From NCBI GenBank assembly GCA_964346085.1, contig CAYFSZ010000005.1:1-42277 (forward strand): a DNA stretch of 42,277 nucleotides. The letters are read 5' to 3'. The stretch is from UBA5436 sp964346085. GTDB lineage: Bacteria; Bacillota; Clostridia; Saccharofermentanales; DTU023. The translations under genes were made by a program, and so were the position numbers. Position 1 is the first letter of the stretch. Each line of letters starts with the position of its first letter. Below, in pieces: positions 27,193 to 36,371 of this stretch. Under the pieces are notes generated by a model, which saw only the letters and a program-made list of their open reading frames with translations, ran no database searches and had not been told where the DNA came from.

Positions 27193-28551
27193 TTATTCTG
27201 AAACAACTTTTAATATCAAATTTTTAACGACTGTATTGTCAACCTGAACGATTAATTCCGCTTTTTCCCCTTGCAAATCACCATTGATTATATAATCTGC
27301 TTCAGGAGAAAATGGATATTGACGATAAAAAGCATTTAAATCCATGCCGAAATAAATTGCATTTTCTGTGCCCACAGGTCTGCCAAGAGCAATATCTTTC
27401 GAATTAGAAGTAATTTCAAGGCGATCGATGATGCCTGACCAAGTTTTTGTTGTTACATCACCTTCTCCTCGAATAACGAAAGAAATCTGAGGATATGTGA
27501 TACGCCAAAATTTTGCATTTTTGTCGTTTTTGTCTTGTAAACTTGTTTCACTTACCCTTCCAGATCCTAGAATCGGATCAAACATAAAGCTATGGAATGT
27601 CTGTCTGATGCCGTTGCTCGCCCAAGAAAACAACAATGAATCTTGATAGTATATGTTCATATGTTGGTCTTTGATTTGTTGGGGGTACGGATCAGATACT
27701 GAAATTTGTTTATTTTTTAAGCGAAATGTACATGTTCGATAATTATTGGTTTCTTCGACTGAATCCAATTCCTGCATAAAGGAAATTTTATTGGGAAGAA
27801 TAACGTTTGGAATGCTTTGGGTTGGCTCCGTTTTAATTTGGACACGGTAATATTGCATGAGCAAATCGGCTTTATTCTGTTCAACAGAGCTGATATTCTC
27901 TTCTATCGTTTTTTTGCTGCCTTGCGCTAATAGCCATGAAAGCATCTCAGCATCTCTTTGTTCTATTGCATCAAAATATAGTTTTGAAAATTGAGAAATT
28001 TCATTACTTCTCTGAATCCAATCGTTTGATAAATACGGTCTACCATTTGCTGCATGTTGAATTGCGATAATCGCTGTATGGGAAGGTTGATTTTCATCAT
28101 CAACAAATTGTAATTGATAGTATTCTGAGCTTTCTGCTTCTAATGCTAAACTTGGTATATCTGTAGTCATTTCCACGGAATATTCTTTTTTTCTCGCATT
28201 ATTCAAACGACGAAATTCAGAAACTCGCAAATTACTATTATTGATTGTTTCAAGGTAAACAGTAAAATCATGCAAAGATAAATCGCCGATCATATCCGCA
28301 GGCAATGCTGAATAAACTTCTTCGACAGTAGCATTCTTGTTAATCACATCGACAAATGCAGAAAGGATTGAAATATCAGTTGCTTCCTTGTCATTATCGT
28401 AATGAAAAGCATAGGAAGATTTCTTTTCAGAGAACGGCCGTGGTAAAAGTTGCTGCTCTGATGAAGCAGCATCGCTACAACCTACAATACAGAATAGTAG
28501 CAAAAAACATATAGAAATGACGGTCGTTATCCTGTAATTTCTTTGCTTCAT
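27193..28551 (-). CDS. Putative lipoprotein of unknown function
   Basis: 452 aa, not recognised. It has a type II signal peptide: basic MKQRNYR, a hydrophobic stretch, then lipobox IVGC with the lipidated Cys at 25. The remainder is predicted extracytoplasmic with no clear domain. A middle segment with many charged and aromatic residues may form an NTF2-like or similar fold, but this is only an impression. GAGGGG precedes the ATG. It starts 9 bases after sigH and is probably cotranscribed, which is not the usual downstream neighbour of sigH. Confidence 0.75.
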   Translation of the reverse strand: MKQRNYRITTVISICFLLLFCIVGCSDAASSEQQLLPRPFSEKKSSYAFHYDNDKEATDISILSAFVDVINKNATVEEVYSALPADMIGDLSLHDFTVYLETINNSNLRVSEFRRLNNARKKEYSVEMTTDIPSLALEAESSEYYQLQFVDDENQPSHTAIIAIQHAANGRPYLSNDWIQRSNEISQFSKLYFDAIEQRDAEMLSWLLAQGSKKTIEENISSVEQNKADLLMQYYRVQIKTEPTQSIPNVILPNKISFMQELDSVEETNNYRTCTFRLKNKQISVSDPYPQQIKDQHMNIYYQDSLLFSWASNGIRQTFHSFMFDPILGSGRVSETSLQDKNDKNAKFWRITYPQISFVIRGEGDVTTKTWSGIIDRLEITSNSKDIALGRPVGTENAIYFGMDLNAFYRQYPFSPEADYIINGDLQGEKAELIVQVDNTVVKNLILKVVSE

Positions 28552-28560
28552 TCTTTCCCC

Positions 28561-29196
28561 TCAATCATTAATCTCTCTAAAAATCATTACCTTTTTGCGA
28601 ATTCTTTGTAATGCTCCATCAATGCTTTTATTAGAAACCGCAAGTATCTCTGCCATTTCATTATACTTTTTTCCCTGTAAATATAAAGTCATCACTTGAT
28701 ATTCAAATTCACTGAGATGATCTTTTACATACAAATTTAACTGATTAACTCTTTCCTGATCGACTAATTTACTTTCAGGGTTTGTGACAGAATCATGTTC
28801 AATGACATTCATCATTGTATCATTGGATAAGGATTCATCTTGATTCAGAGGATAATCTAAAGATAGGCTTTGATTGAGCGGTTCATGCTTTCTTCTCGCC
28901 GCCTTACGAATCGCATCATATAATCTTGAATCAACAACTTGTGCTGCATATTTATTGAATGGAACATTTTTATTAGAATCAAAACTTGATATTGCTTTAT
29001 AGAGACCAATCATTCCTTCTTGAATTAAATCTTCTTGATCTCCGCCTTGCAAAAAGTACTGTCTTGCTTTCAGCACAACCATACTTTTGTATTTCATGAT
29101 TAGCTTTTCAATCGCAACATCATCACCTTCACGTATGTTTTTGATGTACTCCTCATCAGATTTAAAAGTAGATTTATGTTCATTCCTATTATTCAT
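28561..29196 (-). CDS. sigH: RNA polymerase sigma factor, SigH (Spo0H)-like
   Basis: Sigma-70-family factor of the SigH type, about 211 aa from the ATG at 29196. Region 2 includes GGDQEDLIQEGMIGLYKAI, close to the SigH core-binding and -10-reading segment. Region 4 carries YNEMAEILAVSNKSIDGALQRIRKK. The gene follows cysS-mrnC-rlmB, as in Bacillus, but yacP is missing. A longer reading frame to 29268 overlaps rlmB by 62 bases; the ATG 10 bases after the rlmB stop fits SigH length better, though its ribosome site is poor. Confidence 0.88.
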   Translation of the reverse strand: MNNRNEHKSTFKSDEEYIKNIREGDDVAIEKLIMKYKSMVVLKARQYFLQGGDQEDLIQEGMIGLYKAISSFDSNKNVPFNKYAAQVVDSRLYDAIRKAARRKHEPLNQSLSLDYPLNQDESLSNDTMMNVIEHDSVTNPESKLVDQERVNQLNLYVKDHLSEFEYQVMTLYLQGKKYNEMAEILAVSNKSIDGALQRIRKKVMIFREIND

Positions 29197-29206
29197 GAAA
29201 AGATGA

Positions 29207-29968
29207 TTATTTATCCAATCTTTGTAATGCTGCTTCGAAGACAATAATCCCTGTTGCAACTGCTGCATTTAGAGAATTAATTTTTCCTTGCATTGGAATT
29301 GTAATTAGGAAATCACAACGTTTTTTAATATTTTCATTCATGCCCTTTCCTTCATTTCCAATGACTAAGGCAATATTGCCTTGATAGTTTGCCTTTTGAT
29401 AGTTTTCTGCATTTTGAACTTCTGTACCAAAAACCCAAAAATTCTGTTCTTTGATTTTGTCAATAAACATTGCTAAATTGGTCACTCTAGCAATCGGGAC
29501 AAATTCAACTGCACCTGCAGATGCTTTTGCCACATGCGCATCAACGGATACAGATCGACGTTCTGGAATAACTATCATGTCTACACCCGATGCTTCCGCA
29601 ATACGAATAATCGAGCCAAAATTATAACCATCTTGTAAATTATCCAAAATCAAGATAAACGGATGTTTACCTTGTTCCAACTTTTCTTCAATTAATGCGA
29701 AAGGATCTACATAATCTTTTGCTGCAATTTGAGCAATGACGCCTTGATGTCCTGGTGTTTGTGCCATTTTATCTAACACATCTTTTTCAACTTCCATGAT
29801 AATTGCGCCTTTTTCTTTACATGCCGTGATAATTTCATTTAAGCGATGATCTCTTTGCTGATTAGATTTGGCAATCCAAATTTTATTAACTGACCGTCCA
29901 GCCCTTAAAGCTTCAATAACAGGATTACGTCCTTCTATTAAATCTAGATATTTATTTTCTTTACTCAA
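29207..29968 (-). CDS. rlmB: 23S rRNA (guanosine-2'-O)-methyltransferase RlmB-type (SpoU/TrmH)
   Basis: SPOUT methyltransferase, 253 aa. N-terminal substrate-binding domain (LIEGRNPVIEALRAG), then motif 1 DNLQDGYNFGSIIRIAEA, motif 2 LVIGNEGKGM and motif 3 IPMQGKINSLNAAVA. The start is a TTG overlapping the mrnC stop, with AGGAG 6 bases upstream. Confidence 0.95.
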   Translation of the reverse strand: MSKENKYLDLIEGRNPVIEALRAGRSVNKIWIAKSNQQRDHRLNEIITACKEKGAIIMEVEKDVLDKMAQTPGHQGVIAQIAAKDYVDPFALIEEKLEQGKHPFILILDNLQDGYNFGSIIRIAEASGVDMIVIPERRSVSVDAHVAKASAGAVEFVPIARVTNLAMFIDKIKEQNFWVFGTEVQNAENYQKANYQGNIALVIGNEGKGMNENIKKRCDFLITIPMQGKINSLNAAVATGIIVFEAALQRLDK

Positions 29969-30365
29969 AATGAACTCCTATCTCGACATCGAATTGTAAA
30001 TCTGGATGCGCAATCGATAATAGTGTGTATATACGACTAATATTTTTGTCTAAATAATAATAACCGATCAATGCTTCAAATCCAGTCGCTCGACGGTATT
30101 CAGTTGGATTAACATTTCTAGCATTTGGCACTGAATGATTGCTAGCCCTCTTCACAATGGATTTTTCAAAATCTGTTAATTCAGAATCAATCCGAAATAA
30201 AGCTTCCGATTGAGCTGTTGAGTTAACTAAACGAATGACTTCTCGGTGAATTGCGCCCGACTTTGCCTGATAATTTTTGAGCACAGCCATCCGAATTGCT
30301 AATTCATAAACACTATCACCAATATAGGCCAAAGTTGAAATCGGTAAATCAGTTGTTTTTAACAT
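29961..30365 (-). CDS. mrnC: Mini-ribonuclease III (MrnC)
   Basis: Small RNase III without a dsRNA-binding domain, 134 aa. In relatives it matures 23S rRNA ends. The catalytic motif is LAYIGDSVYELAIR, with FEALIGYYYLD further on. The start codon shares a base with the cysS stop (TAATG), with GAGGAA just ahead. Order cysS-mrnC-rlmB is conserved. Confidence 0.95.
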   Translation of the reverse strand: MLKTTDLPISTLAYIGDSVYELAIRMAVLKNYQAKSGAIHREVIRLVNSTAQSEALFRIDSELTDFEKSIVKRASNHSVPNARNVNPTEYRRATGFEALIGYYYLDKNISRIYTLLSIAHPDLQFDVEIGVHFE

Positions 30366-31780
30366 TATTCCTCGTTCTTAGTCACTTTAGGACCTTGTGC
30401 TGTATCTTCAATGCGATAGCCTAATGCAATAATTTCATCTCTTAATTGATCAGCTGTTGCAAAATCACGATTAGCTTTCGCATGGCTCCTTAGTTCCACT
30501 TTTTCTAAAATTTCAGAAGGAATCTCATCCCCTTGTTCTTGTTCTGGATTTAATCCAAGCACTTCACATAATTTGATTATTAAATTATTGGTTTCTTGAA
30601 GCACTTCTTTAGAAATCGCAAATTCAGCTGTCGCTGCATTCACAAAGCGAACCAAGTTGAATATAGCTGCAAAAGCATCCGGTGTATTCAAATCATCATC
30701 CATTGCTTCTTCAAAATTCTCAATCGTTGTTTCAGTAAACTTTCTCACTTCAGCAGATTTTTCTTGATCCACATCACCTTCATCATTTGTAATAAGGAAA
30801 GCTATATGATCCACACAATTTTTGATTCTTTGCCAACCATTAGAAGCGGCTTCTAGAGGTTCCTTTTCAAAATTTATTGGCATGCGATAATGCGCTTGTA
30901 GCATAAAGAAACGAACAACATCATAACCATATTGTCCGGCAAGTTCTCTAACTAAGAAGAAATTACCGCCAGACTTTGCCATTTTGACATTATCTACATT
31001 GATGAAACCATTATGCATCCAGTAACGTACGAATTGTTCTCCATTCGCTGCTTCGCTTTGTGCAATTTCATTTTCATGATGCGGAAAAATTAAGTCCATA
31101 CCACCTGCATGAATATCAACTGTATTGCCTAAATACTTTTTGCTCATTGCAGAACATTCGATATGCCAACCAGGACGTCCTTCTCCCCATGGCGAATCCC
31201 AAGCGGGTTCATTCTCTTTTTTGAATTTCCAGAGCACAAAGTCACTCATATTTTTCTTTTCATTATGTACATCGACACGAGTTGAAGCACCTGCTTCTTG
31301 TTCTTCTAAATCACGTTTTGAAAGTTTTCCATAATCTTCGAATTTTGATGTATCATAATAAACGCCATCTTCAAGAACATAGGTAAATCCCTTTTCTTCC
31401 AACACTTTGATCATGTCCAAAATTTCAGGAATTGTTTCTGTTGCTCGAGGATGATTGTCTGCACGCATGACATTTAATTGATCCGCATCGAAATAATATT
31501 CTTTAATCATCTCTTCAGCTAAATCTTGCACCGAAATTTTTCTTGAAAGTGCACGATTAATCATTTTGTCATCAATATCTGTAAAGTTTTGTACATATGT
31601 CACATCATATCCCTTATACATGAGATATCTGCGTAAAGTATCATAGACAATAAAAGGTCTAGCATTTCCTAAATGAAATAAATCGTATACAGTAGGACCG
31701 CAAACATAAATTGTAAAATGATTATCTTTTAATGGAATTAACTCTTCTTTTTGTCTACTAAGATCATTATAAACTTGCAT
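30365..31780 (-). CDS. cysS: Cysteinyl-tRNA synthetase
   Basis: Charges tRNA-Cys, 471 aa. CGPTVYD begins the zinc site, which continues through WHIECSAMS and HHENE. The HIGH equivalent is HLGNA, and the KMSKS equivalent is KMAKSGGN. The C-terminal anticodon-binding domain is present. AGGAG lies upstream of the ATG. No T-box leader is visible; instead a structured RNA lies directly upstream. Confidence 0.97.
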   Translation of the reverse strand: MQVYNDLSRQKEELIPLKDNHFTIYVCGPTVYDLFHLGNARPFIVYDTLRRYLMYKGYDVTYVQNFTDIDDKMINRALSRKISVQDLAEEMIKEYYFDADQLNVMRADNHPRATETIPEILDMIKVLEEKGFTYVLEDGVYYDTSKFEDYGKLSKRDLEEQEAGASTRVDVHNEKKNMSDFVLWKFKKENEPAWDSPWGEGRPGWHIECSAMSKKYLGNTVDIHAGGMDLIFPHHENEIAQSEAANGEQFVRYWMHNGFINVDNVKMAKSGGNFFLVRELAGQYGYDVVRFFMLQAHYRMPINFEKEPLEAASNGWQRIKNCVDHIAFLITNDEGDVDQEKSAEVRKFTETTIENFEEAMDDDLNTPDAFAAIFNLVRFVNAATAEFAISKEVLQETNNLIIKLCEVLGLNPEQEQGDEIPSEILEKVELRSHAKANRDFATADQLRDEIIALGYRIEDTAQGPKVTKNEE

Positions 31781-31800
31781 GAGACGCCTCTCCTAAGCAT

Positions 31801-31980
31801 AAAAACATAAAATACCCTTGAATATGCACTTCTTTTTGAGACCTAGCACTTTCACTAGGTGGGTGCTCTGCGGCGGTCTTGGATTGTCCAGTTAAGGCGT
31901 AATCGTATTCCACGTCGACTCCGAGCTCCCTTAAATATCATGAAGGTTCAAATACGAAGCGTCTAACAACTCAAGGGTAT
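31801..31980 (-). ncRNA. ssrS: Structured RNA, probably 6S RNA (ssrS-like)
   Basis: On the minus strand a promoter is followed about 5 bases later by a transcript whose first 10 bases (AUACCCUUGA) pair perfectly with UCAAGGGUAU near its end (31812-31821). A U-rich tail comes after. Inside are a 6-bp stem (C20-C25 with G149-G154), a large open middle carrying a small hairpin (ACCUAG/CUAGGU), and a long terminal stem beginning GGG-A-GCUC with GAGC-A-CCC. A closing stem, central bubble and terminal rod of ~170-180 nt match the shape of 6S RNA, the RNA polymerase regulator. The family call rests on my hand folding. A cysS leader is the alternative. Confidence 0.6.
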
Positions 31981-31984
31981 ATTT

Positions 31985-32013
31985 ACTATACAAAAAACAA
32001 GGCAAATGTACAA
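31985..32013 (-). promoter_or_regulatory. Promoter of the 6S-like RNA
   Basis: Minus-strand TTGTAC (32008-32013), 17-base spacer, TATAGT (31985-31990). The expected start falls at about 31980, exactly where the closing stem of the RNA begins. Confidence 0.75.
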
Positions 32014-32043
32014 GGAATCAAGCAATAATGTTGTCGATTATTG

Positions 32044-32799
32044 TTATCTAAAATTGTGTTTTTCACTTGCAATAGTCAATGCTTTAACGCTTAATCCTAA
32101 TGCGTTAAGTGGTTGTGCTGCAGATTCTATCGTCATCCCAGTTGTTAGTACATCATCGAACAAAATAATTTCTTTACTATAAAAAAAAGCACTGCCATAT
32201 TCAGAATAGACTTCATCACGAATCCGAAAAGCATCTTTCACATTGCTTAGACGTTCCAATCTACTTTTCATTTCGGTTTGTCTTCGTGTATTTTTGATTC
32301 GTTCCAATAAATCTGTCACACAAGGAATTTCTGCTAATTCTCCTAACCTTTCCGCAATCAATGCGGCTTGATTATACCCCCGCTCTTTCATTCTCTCTCG
32401 AGATATCGGAACCGGAACCAATATATATTTACCCTTCATTTCACCTAACATTCGCTGCAACAATAAATAACACAACTGCGCTAAGCTTTCTGAAATATAT
32501 GGTTTTTGTTGAAATTTTAATTGCAGCAGCAAATGATTAATCGGCTTCTTATAATAAAAACACGATAAGACTTCCAACGAGATATCCGAATATTCCTGCC
32601 ATGAAATCGGATAGTGTATTGGCAAAAAAGTGGCACAACGCGAACAAATTCTACTAGTTTCAATCGTGCTTTCTTTTTTCACATCAAACCGTGAACCAGA
32701 AAGGCAACCCAATTTGGTCAACATCGCTTTTTTCTGAATCGAAGAAGAAAGTGATAGTCCACATGCAATGCAATTATGACTCCAAATTCGATAGGCCAC
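32044..32799 (-). CDS. comF: ComF-family amidophosphoribosyltransferase-like protein
   Basis: 251 aa. N-terminal zinc-finger-like Cys pairs (NCIACG and CSRCATF), then a phosphoribosyltransferase domain with VPVPISRERMKERGYNQA and the PRPP loop ILFDDVLTTGMT. In competent bacteria ComF acts in DNA uptake. Only this com gene is in the window, apart from the Tad-like secretion genes nearby. The start is GTG with GGAG upstream. It follows metK by 14 bases. Confidence 0.92.
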   Translation of the reverse strand: MAYRIWSHNCIACGLSLSSSIQKKAMLTKLGCLSGSRFDVKKESTIETSRICSRCATFLPIHYPISWQEYSDISLEVLSCFYYKKPINHLLLQLKFQQKPYISESLAQLCYLLLQRMLGEMKGKYILVPVPISRERMKERGYNQAALIAERLGELAEIPCVTDLLERIKNTRRQTEMKSRLERLSNVKDAFRIRDEVYSEYGSAFFYSKEIILFDDVLTTGMTIESAAQPLNALGLSVKALTIASEKHNFR

Positions 32800-32813
32800 C
32801 TATTCTCCTTCAC

Positions 32814-33995
32814 TCATTTCAATAATTCAGAAAAAGTCTTAGTTTGATCAACTTTTTCCCAAGGAAACTCTGTATTTTCACGCCCAAAATGTCCATAACT
32901 TGCGGTTTGTTGATATATCGGTTTTCGCAACTGTAAATGATGAATAATTGCTTCAGGTCTTAAGTCAAAGTTGTTCTCAATACAGTGTTCAATTTCAGAT
33001 TCAGCGACTCTTCCGGTACCAAATGTATCAACAAAGATCGAAACCGGTTCAGCAACACCAATTGCATAAGCCAATTGCACTTCACATTTTTCCGCAAGTT
33101 CTGATGCAACAATGTTCTTGGCAAGGTATCTCGCCATATAACTGGCTGAACGATCAACTTTTGTTGGGTCTTTGCCAGATAAAGCCCCTCCGCCATTTTT
33201 TGAATATCCTCCGTATGTATCAACCACAATTTTTCTTCCCGTTAATCCAGTATCTCCAACAGGACCTCCAATCACAAATCTTCCAGTTGGATTAATGAGC
33301 ACTTTCGTTTTCTCATCGTATAGATTGTCAGGAAGAACTGGTTGAATAACGAATTGCAAAACTTCTTGTTTCACAGTTTCTAAATCAAATTGTTCTTTAT
33401 GTTGTGTTGAAATAACAACTGTATCAATATGTACTGGTTTTCCATTTTCATACTCCACTGTGACCTGTGTTTTTCCATCGGGAAGAAAACTTTTTGCAAT
33501 GCCTGTTTTTCTGGCAATTGTTAATTGCTTACTTAATTGATGAGCGAAATATATCGGAGCAGGCATAAAACTGTCTGTCTCATCATTTGCATAACCAAAC
33601 ATAATCCCTTGATCCCCTGCGCCTCCAGAAAAAGCATCATCTATTAGGCCCATTCTTTTTTCGTATCCAGTTGTAACACCCTGAGAAATATCACTTGATT
33701 GTTCATCAATTGAAACAATAATGCGGCACTCATTCACATCAAACCCTGCTTCTTTGTCATAGCCTATTTCTAAAATCGTATCTTTGACAATTTTTTCGTA
33801 ATCAACAGATGCCTCAGAAGTGATTTCTCCAGCAACGACGATAAGACCAGTGCTTATCAAGACTTCACAAGCAACTCTAGCTTCGGAATCCTGCTTAATA
33901 ACTTCATCAAGAATGGCATCTGAAATCTGATCACAAATTTTATCTGGATGTCCTTCTGTAACCGATTCCGAAGTAAAATAAAAATGTTTGCGCAT
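32814..33995 (-). CDS. metK: S-adenosylmethionine synthetase
   Basis: Makes SAM from methionine and ATP, 393 aa. GHPDKICDQISDA at the N-terminus, GGAGDQGIMFGYA in the middle, and the SGKDPTKVDRSASYMAR segment are diagnostic. AGAGGA precedes the ATG. It is controlled by a SAM-I riboswitch directly upstream, so SAM shuts off its own synthesis. Confidence 0.98.
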   Translation of the reverse strand: MRKHFYFTSESVTEGHPDKICDQISDAILDEVIKQDSEARVACEVLISTGLIVVAGEITSEASVDYEKIVKDTILEIGYDKEAGFDVNECRIIVSIDEQSSDISQGVTTGYEKRMGLIDDAFSGGAGDQGIMFGYANDETDSFMPAPIYFAHQLSKQLTIARKTGIAKSFLPDGKTQVTVEYENGKPVHIDTVVISTQHKEQFDLETVKQEVLQFVIQPVLPDNLYDEKTKVLINPTGRFVIGGPVGDTGLTGRKIVVDTYGGYSKNGGGALSGKDPTKVDRSASYMARYLAKNIVASELAEKCEVQLAYAIGVAEPVSIFVDTFGTGRVAESEIEHCIENNFDLRPEAIIHHLQLRKPIYQQTASYGHFGRENTEFPWEKVDQTKTFSELLK

Positions 33996-34035
33996 GGTAA
34001 ATTCCTCTCTTATCTTATCGAACTATTTTGCGAGA

Positions 34036-34162
34036 ATAAAAAACCTCTCGACTGAGAGGCTATATGATTCACTCATCTCTCAGGCATGCCTGACGGAATT
34101 AGCACCGTGTTAACGGTTGCCGGGTTTCATAGGGCCGTTCCCTCCACCACTCTGGATAAGAT
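34036..34162 (-). promoter_or_regulatory. SAM-I (S-box) riboswitch of metK
   Basis: Minus-strand leader with the S-box signature: CTTATCCAGAG, GGTGGAGGGA, GGCCCTATGAAACCCGGCAA, then GGTGCTAATTCC. P1 closes with GATGAG at 34072-34077. The expression platform is a terminator at 34038-34060. Known S-boxes end transcription when SAM is bound. Confidence 0.97.
34038..34060 (-). terminator. Riboswitch terminator before metK
   Basis: CCTCTC/GAGAGG stem (34044-34049 with 34054-34059) followed on the minus strand by TTTTTT, about 45 bases before the metK start. Confidence 0.93.
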
Positions 34163-34183
34163 ATTTAATTTAAATTTCGGCTT

Positions 34184-34212
34184 AATCTAACACGATTTCT
34201 CTATTAAGTCAA
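34184..34212 (-). promoter_or_regulatory. metK promoter
   Basis: Minus-strand TTGACT (34207-34212), exactly 17 bases, TAGATT (34184-34189), about 25 bases before the S-box. Confidence 0.85.
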
Positions 34213-34306
34213 AAATTCTCAAAATTCCCATTTTTCAAAAAATACTCGCCTTCACAATTCCATAAATAACGTAAGCTAGAAACACACTAAGAAGGGAGGA
34301 CGTCAA

Positions 34307-35239
34307 ATGAAGGAAGTCTTGTTAATTGATCCAAATATATTATTTTCTAGGCGCATTCAAGAAATGCTTAATAAGTCTCTTCAACCTTTTATCCATGTCA
34401 ATATTGATCATACAGGAACTAAAATTAATGAAAATATTGAGTTAATTATCATCCATGAAAGTTTGCAAAGTGCATTTAAAGATTTGATTCATTCACAGAA
34501 GAAAATATTATTCTTAAAAGAATTTTGGGATGAAGATTTTGATGCTTCACAGACCATTCTAAGACAAAGTGGCCTATCTTATTGGAAGCATAAAATTATT
34601 GAAGTTTTAGAATCAGAATATGTTTTTGCACATTCCCTAAATGAAGTAGAACGAGTGAATCGAATCTTTTTATTCCAAATATTTAACGCGATGAAATATC
34701 AGTACTATTTTCAATCATTTATTAAAGAACAATTAGCGGAAGGAAAACAAATTTTCATCTTGCCTATAAAACCTCTCTATCAATGGTATTATCATGCAGA
34801 CTTCAACAACGGACATACCATGTTTGATGTTATTTTGCAAATTGAAAAAGATATTGCTATTGATTCCAATTCTATCGGTCAGATATTTGAAAAACAAAAA
34901 AATGGTGTTTTTATCGCAAGACCAAGTCAGAATTGTGATGATTTATTTCATGTCAATCAACATGATTTGCTATTGTTCTTACAAAGATTTAGAGATTTTA
35001 TTTTAAGTGGAAGTAAAGAAGCAATAGGAATTATCGATTTCGATGGATTACCTGTCAACTTATTAATTAGCATATTACCTTTGTCCGATGTTTGCCTAAT
35101 TGACCTTTCAGAAGAATCCTATTATGGAAACATAATTGAAAAGGAAATCTTTTCCACGTTACTAGCCAGGAAACCACCAAATTTGAGGGTAAAACTTCTC
35201 AACAATTTAACAGCCGAGGGTTATCATGCTTACTCATAA
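34307..35239 (+). CDS. TadZ/CpaE-like protein lacking a P-loop
   Basis: 310 aa, first gene of a Tad-like operon. The N-terminus (KEVLLIDPNILFSRRIQEML) looks like a degenerate receiver domain. The C-terminal ~150 residues resemble the back half of a MinD-type ATPase (IGIIDFDGLPVNLL, then LPLSDVCLIDLSEES), which is the architecture of TadZ/CpaE. No Walker A motif can be found, so it probably does not hydrolyse ATP. TadZ localises the secretion machine at the pole in relatives; that role is inferred here by position. GGGAGG lies 7 bases before the ATG. I see no clear promoter. Confidence 0.55.
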   Translation: MKEVLLIDPNILFSRRIQEMLNKSLQPFIHVNIDHTGTKINENIELIIIHESLQSAFKDLIHSQKKILFLKEFWDEDFDASQTILRQSGLSYWKHKIIEVLESEYVFAHSLNEVERVNRIFLFQIFNAMKYQYYFQSFIKEQLAEGKQIFILPIKPLYQWYYHADFNNGHTMFDVILQIEKDIAIDSNSIGQIFEKQKNGVFIARPSQNCDDLFHVNQHDLLLFLQRFRDFILSGSKEAIGIIDFDGLPVNLLISILPLSDVCLIDLSEESYYGNIIEKEIFSTLLARKPPNLRVKLLNNLTAEGYHAYS

Positions 35240-36371
35240 AGAACGTCAACAATTTATAGAAAGATTAATTTCTAAAAATCAAGAAATTGATATTCTAAAT
35301 GATAAAGAATTAATGCAATTTTTGTCTAAAAAGCTGGCAGAAGATTCTTCTTTCGCAGATATGGGTTTACTAGAACGTCGGCAATTATTAACGCAGCTAT
35401 TCAATACAATGCGTGGTTTGGATTTATTACAGCCATTATTGAACGATGATACGATTACCGAAATCATGGTGAATGGATATAAAGATATTTTTATCGAACG
35501 CTCGGGTAAAATTCACAAAACCAACATTGTCTTCGATGATGCGAATCATTTAACACATGTCATCACAAGATTTTTTGGAAAAGCAAATCGTCTCATCAAT
35601 GAACAAAATCCGATTAACGGAATGCGCTTACCTGATGGCTCTCGTATTCATGCTGTTCTCCCTCCTTCAGCACCAGACGGACCAATCATGAGCATTCGCA
35701 GATTCACTGGAATAAAACCAAACTTACAAGCATTAATTGAAAAAAACACATTAACCGAAGAAGCCGCGAATTGCTTAATTCAATTCGTCAAAGAGAAAAA
35801 GAATATATTTATCTCTGGAGGTACAGGTACAGGAAAAACAACATTTTTAAACGCGTTATCTTCCTACATAGGGAAAGATGAACGTATCGTGACCATTGAG
35901 GATGCTGTCGAGCTTGATTTACAAGGTATTCAAAATCTCGTCCGCCTAGAATCTAGAGAGGCAGGTCCCGATGGAACGGGTGAAATTTCACTAGAGCAAT
36001 TAATTCGATCTTCTTTGAGACTTCGCCCTGACCGTGTACTCGTTGGTGAAATCCGAGGAAAGGAAGCGTTTGAAATGATTCAGGCTATGAGCACTGGTCA
36101 TCCTGGTTCTATGTCAACAGGTCACGGTAACAATAGTTTAGAGATGTTGGATCGAATCTGCTTAATGATTCTAATGTCCTCTAGCTTACCTTGGGAAGCA
36201 ATTCGTAGATTGGTTGCTTCTGCACTAGAAATCAATATTCACTTAGTTCGCTTGCCAGACGGAAGACGAGTGGTTCAAGAAATTATTGAGATTGAAGGAT
36301 ATGAAAACCAACAGTTTATGACAAGAAATATATTCAAGAGAATTGGAGAAACATTACTATGTCAACAATAA
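35226..36371 (+). CDS. tadA: TadA/CpaF-type secretion ATPase
   Basis: Hexameric type II/IV secretion ATPase that powers pilus assembly, 381 aa. Walker A GGTGTGKTT at 198-206, Walker B LRPDRVLVGEIRG, and the His box STGHPGSMSTGHG. The N-terminal domain contains LLNDDTITEIMVNG, typical of CpaF. It overlaps the upstream gene by 14 bases, with GAGGG ahead of the ATG, and overlaps the next gene by 13, so translation is coupled. Confidence 0.95.
   Translation: MLTHKERQQFIERLISKNQEIDILNDKELMQFLSKKLAEDSSFADMGLLERRQLLTQLFNTMRGLDLLQPLLNDDTITEIMVNGYKDIFIERSGKIHKTNIVFDDANHLTHVITRFFGKANRLINEQNPINGMRLPDGSRIHAVLPPSAPDGPIMSIRRFTGIKPNLQALIEKNTLTEEAANCLIQFVKEKKNIFISGGTGTGKTTFLNALSSYIGKDERIVTIEDAVELDLQGIQNLVRLESREAGPDGTGEISLEQLIRSSLRLRPDRVLVGEIRGKEAFEMIQAMSTGHPGSMSTGHGNNSLEMLDRICLMILMSSSLPWEAIRRLVASALEINIHLVRLPDGRRVVQEIIEIEGYENQQFMTRNIFKRIGETLLCQQ

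Noticed and set aside
31781..32043. T-box leader for cysS
   Set aside because: The conserved GGGTGGNACCGCG-type element is absent, and the end-to-end pairing suits 6S RNA better.
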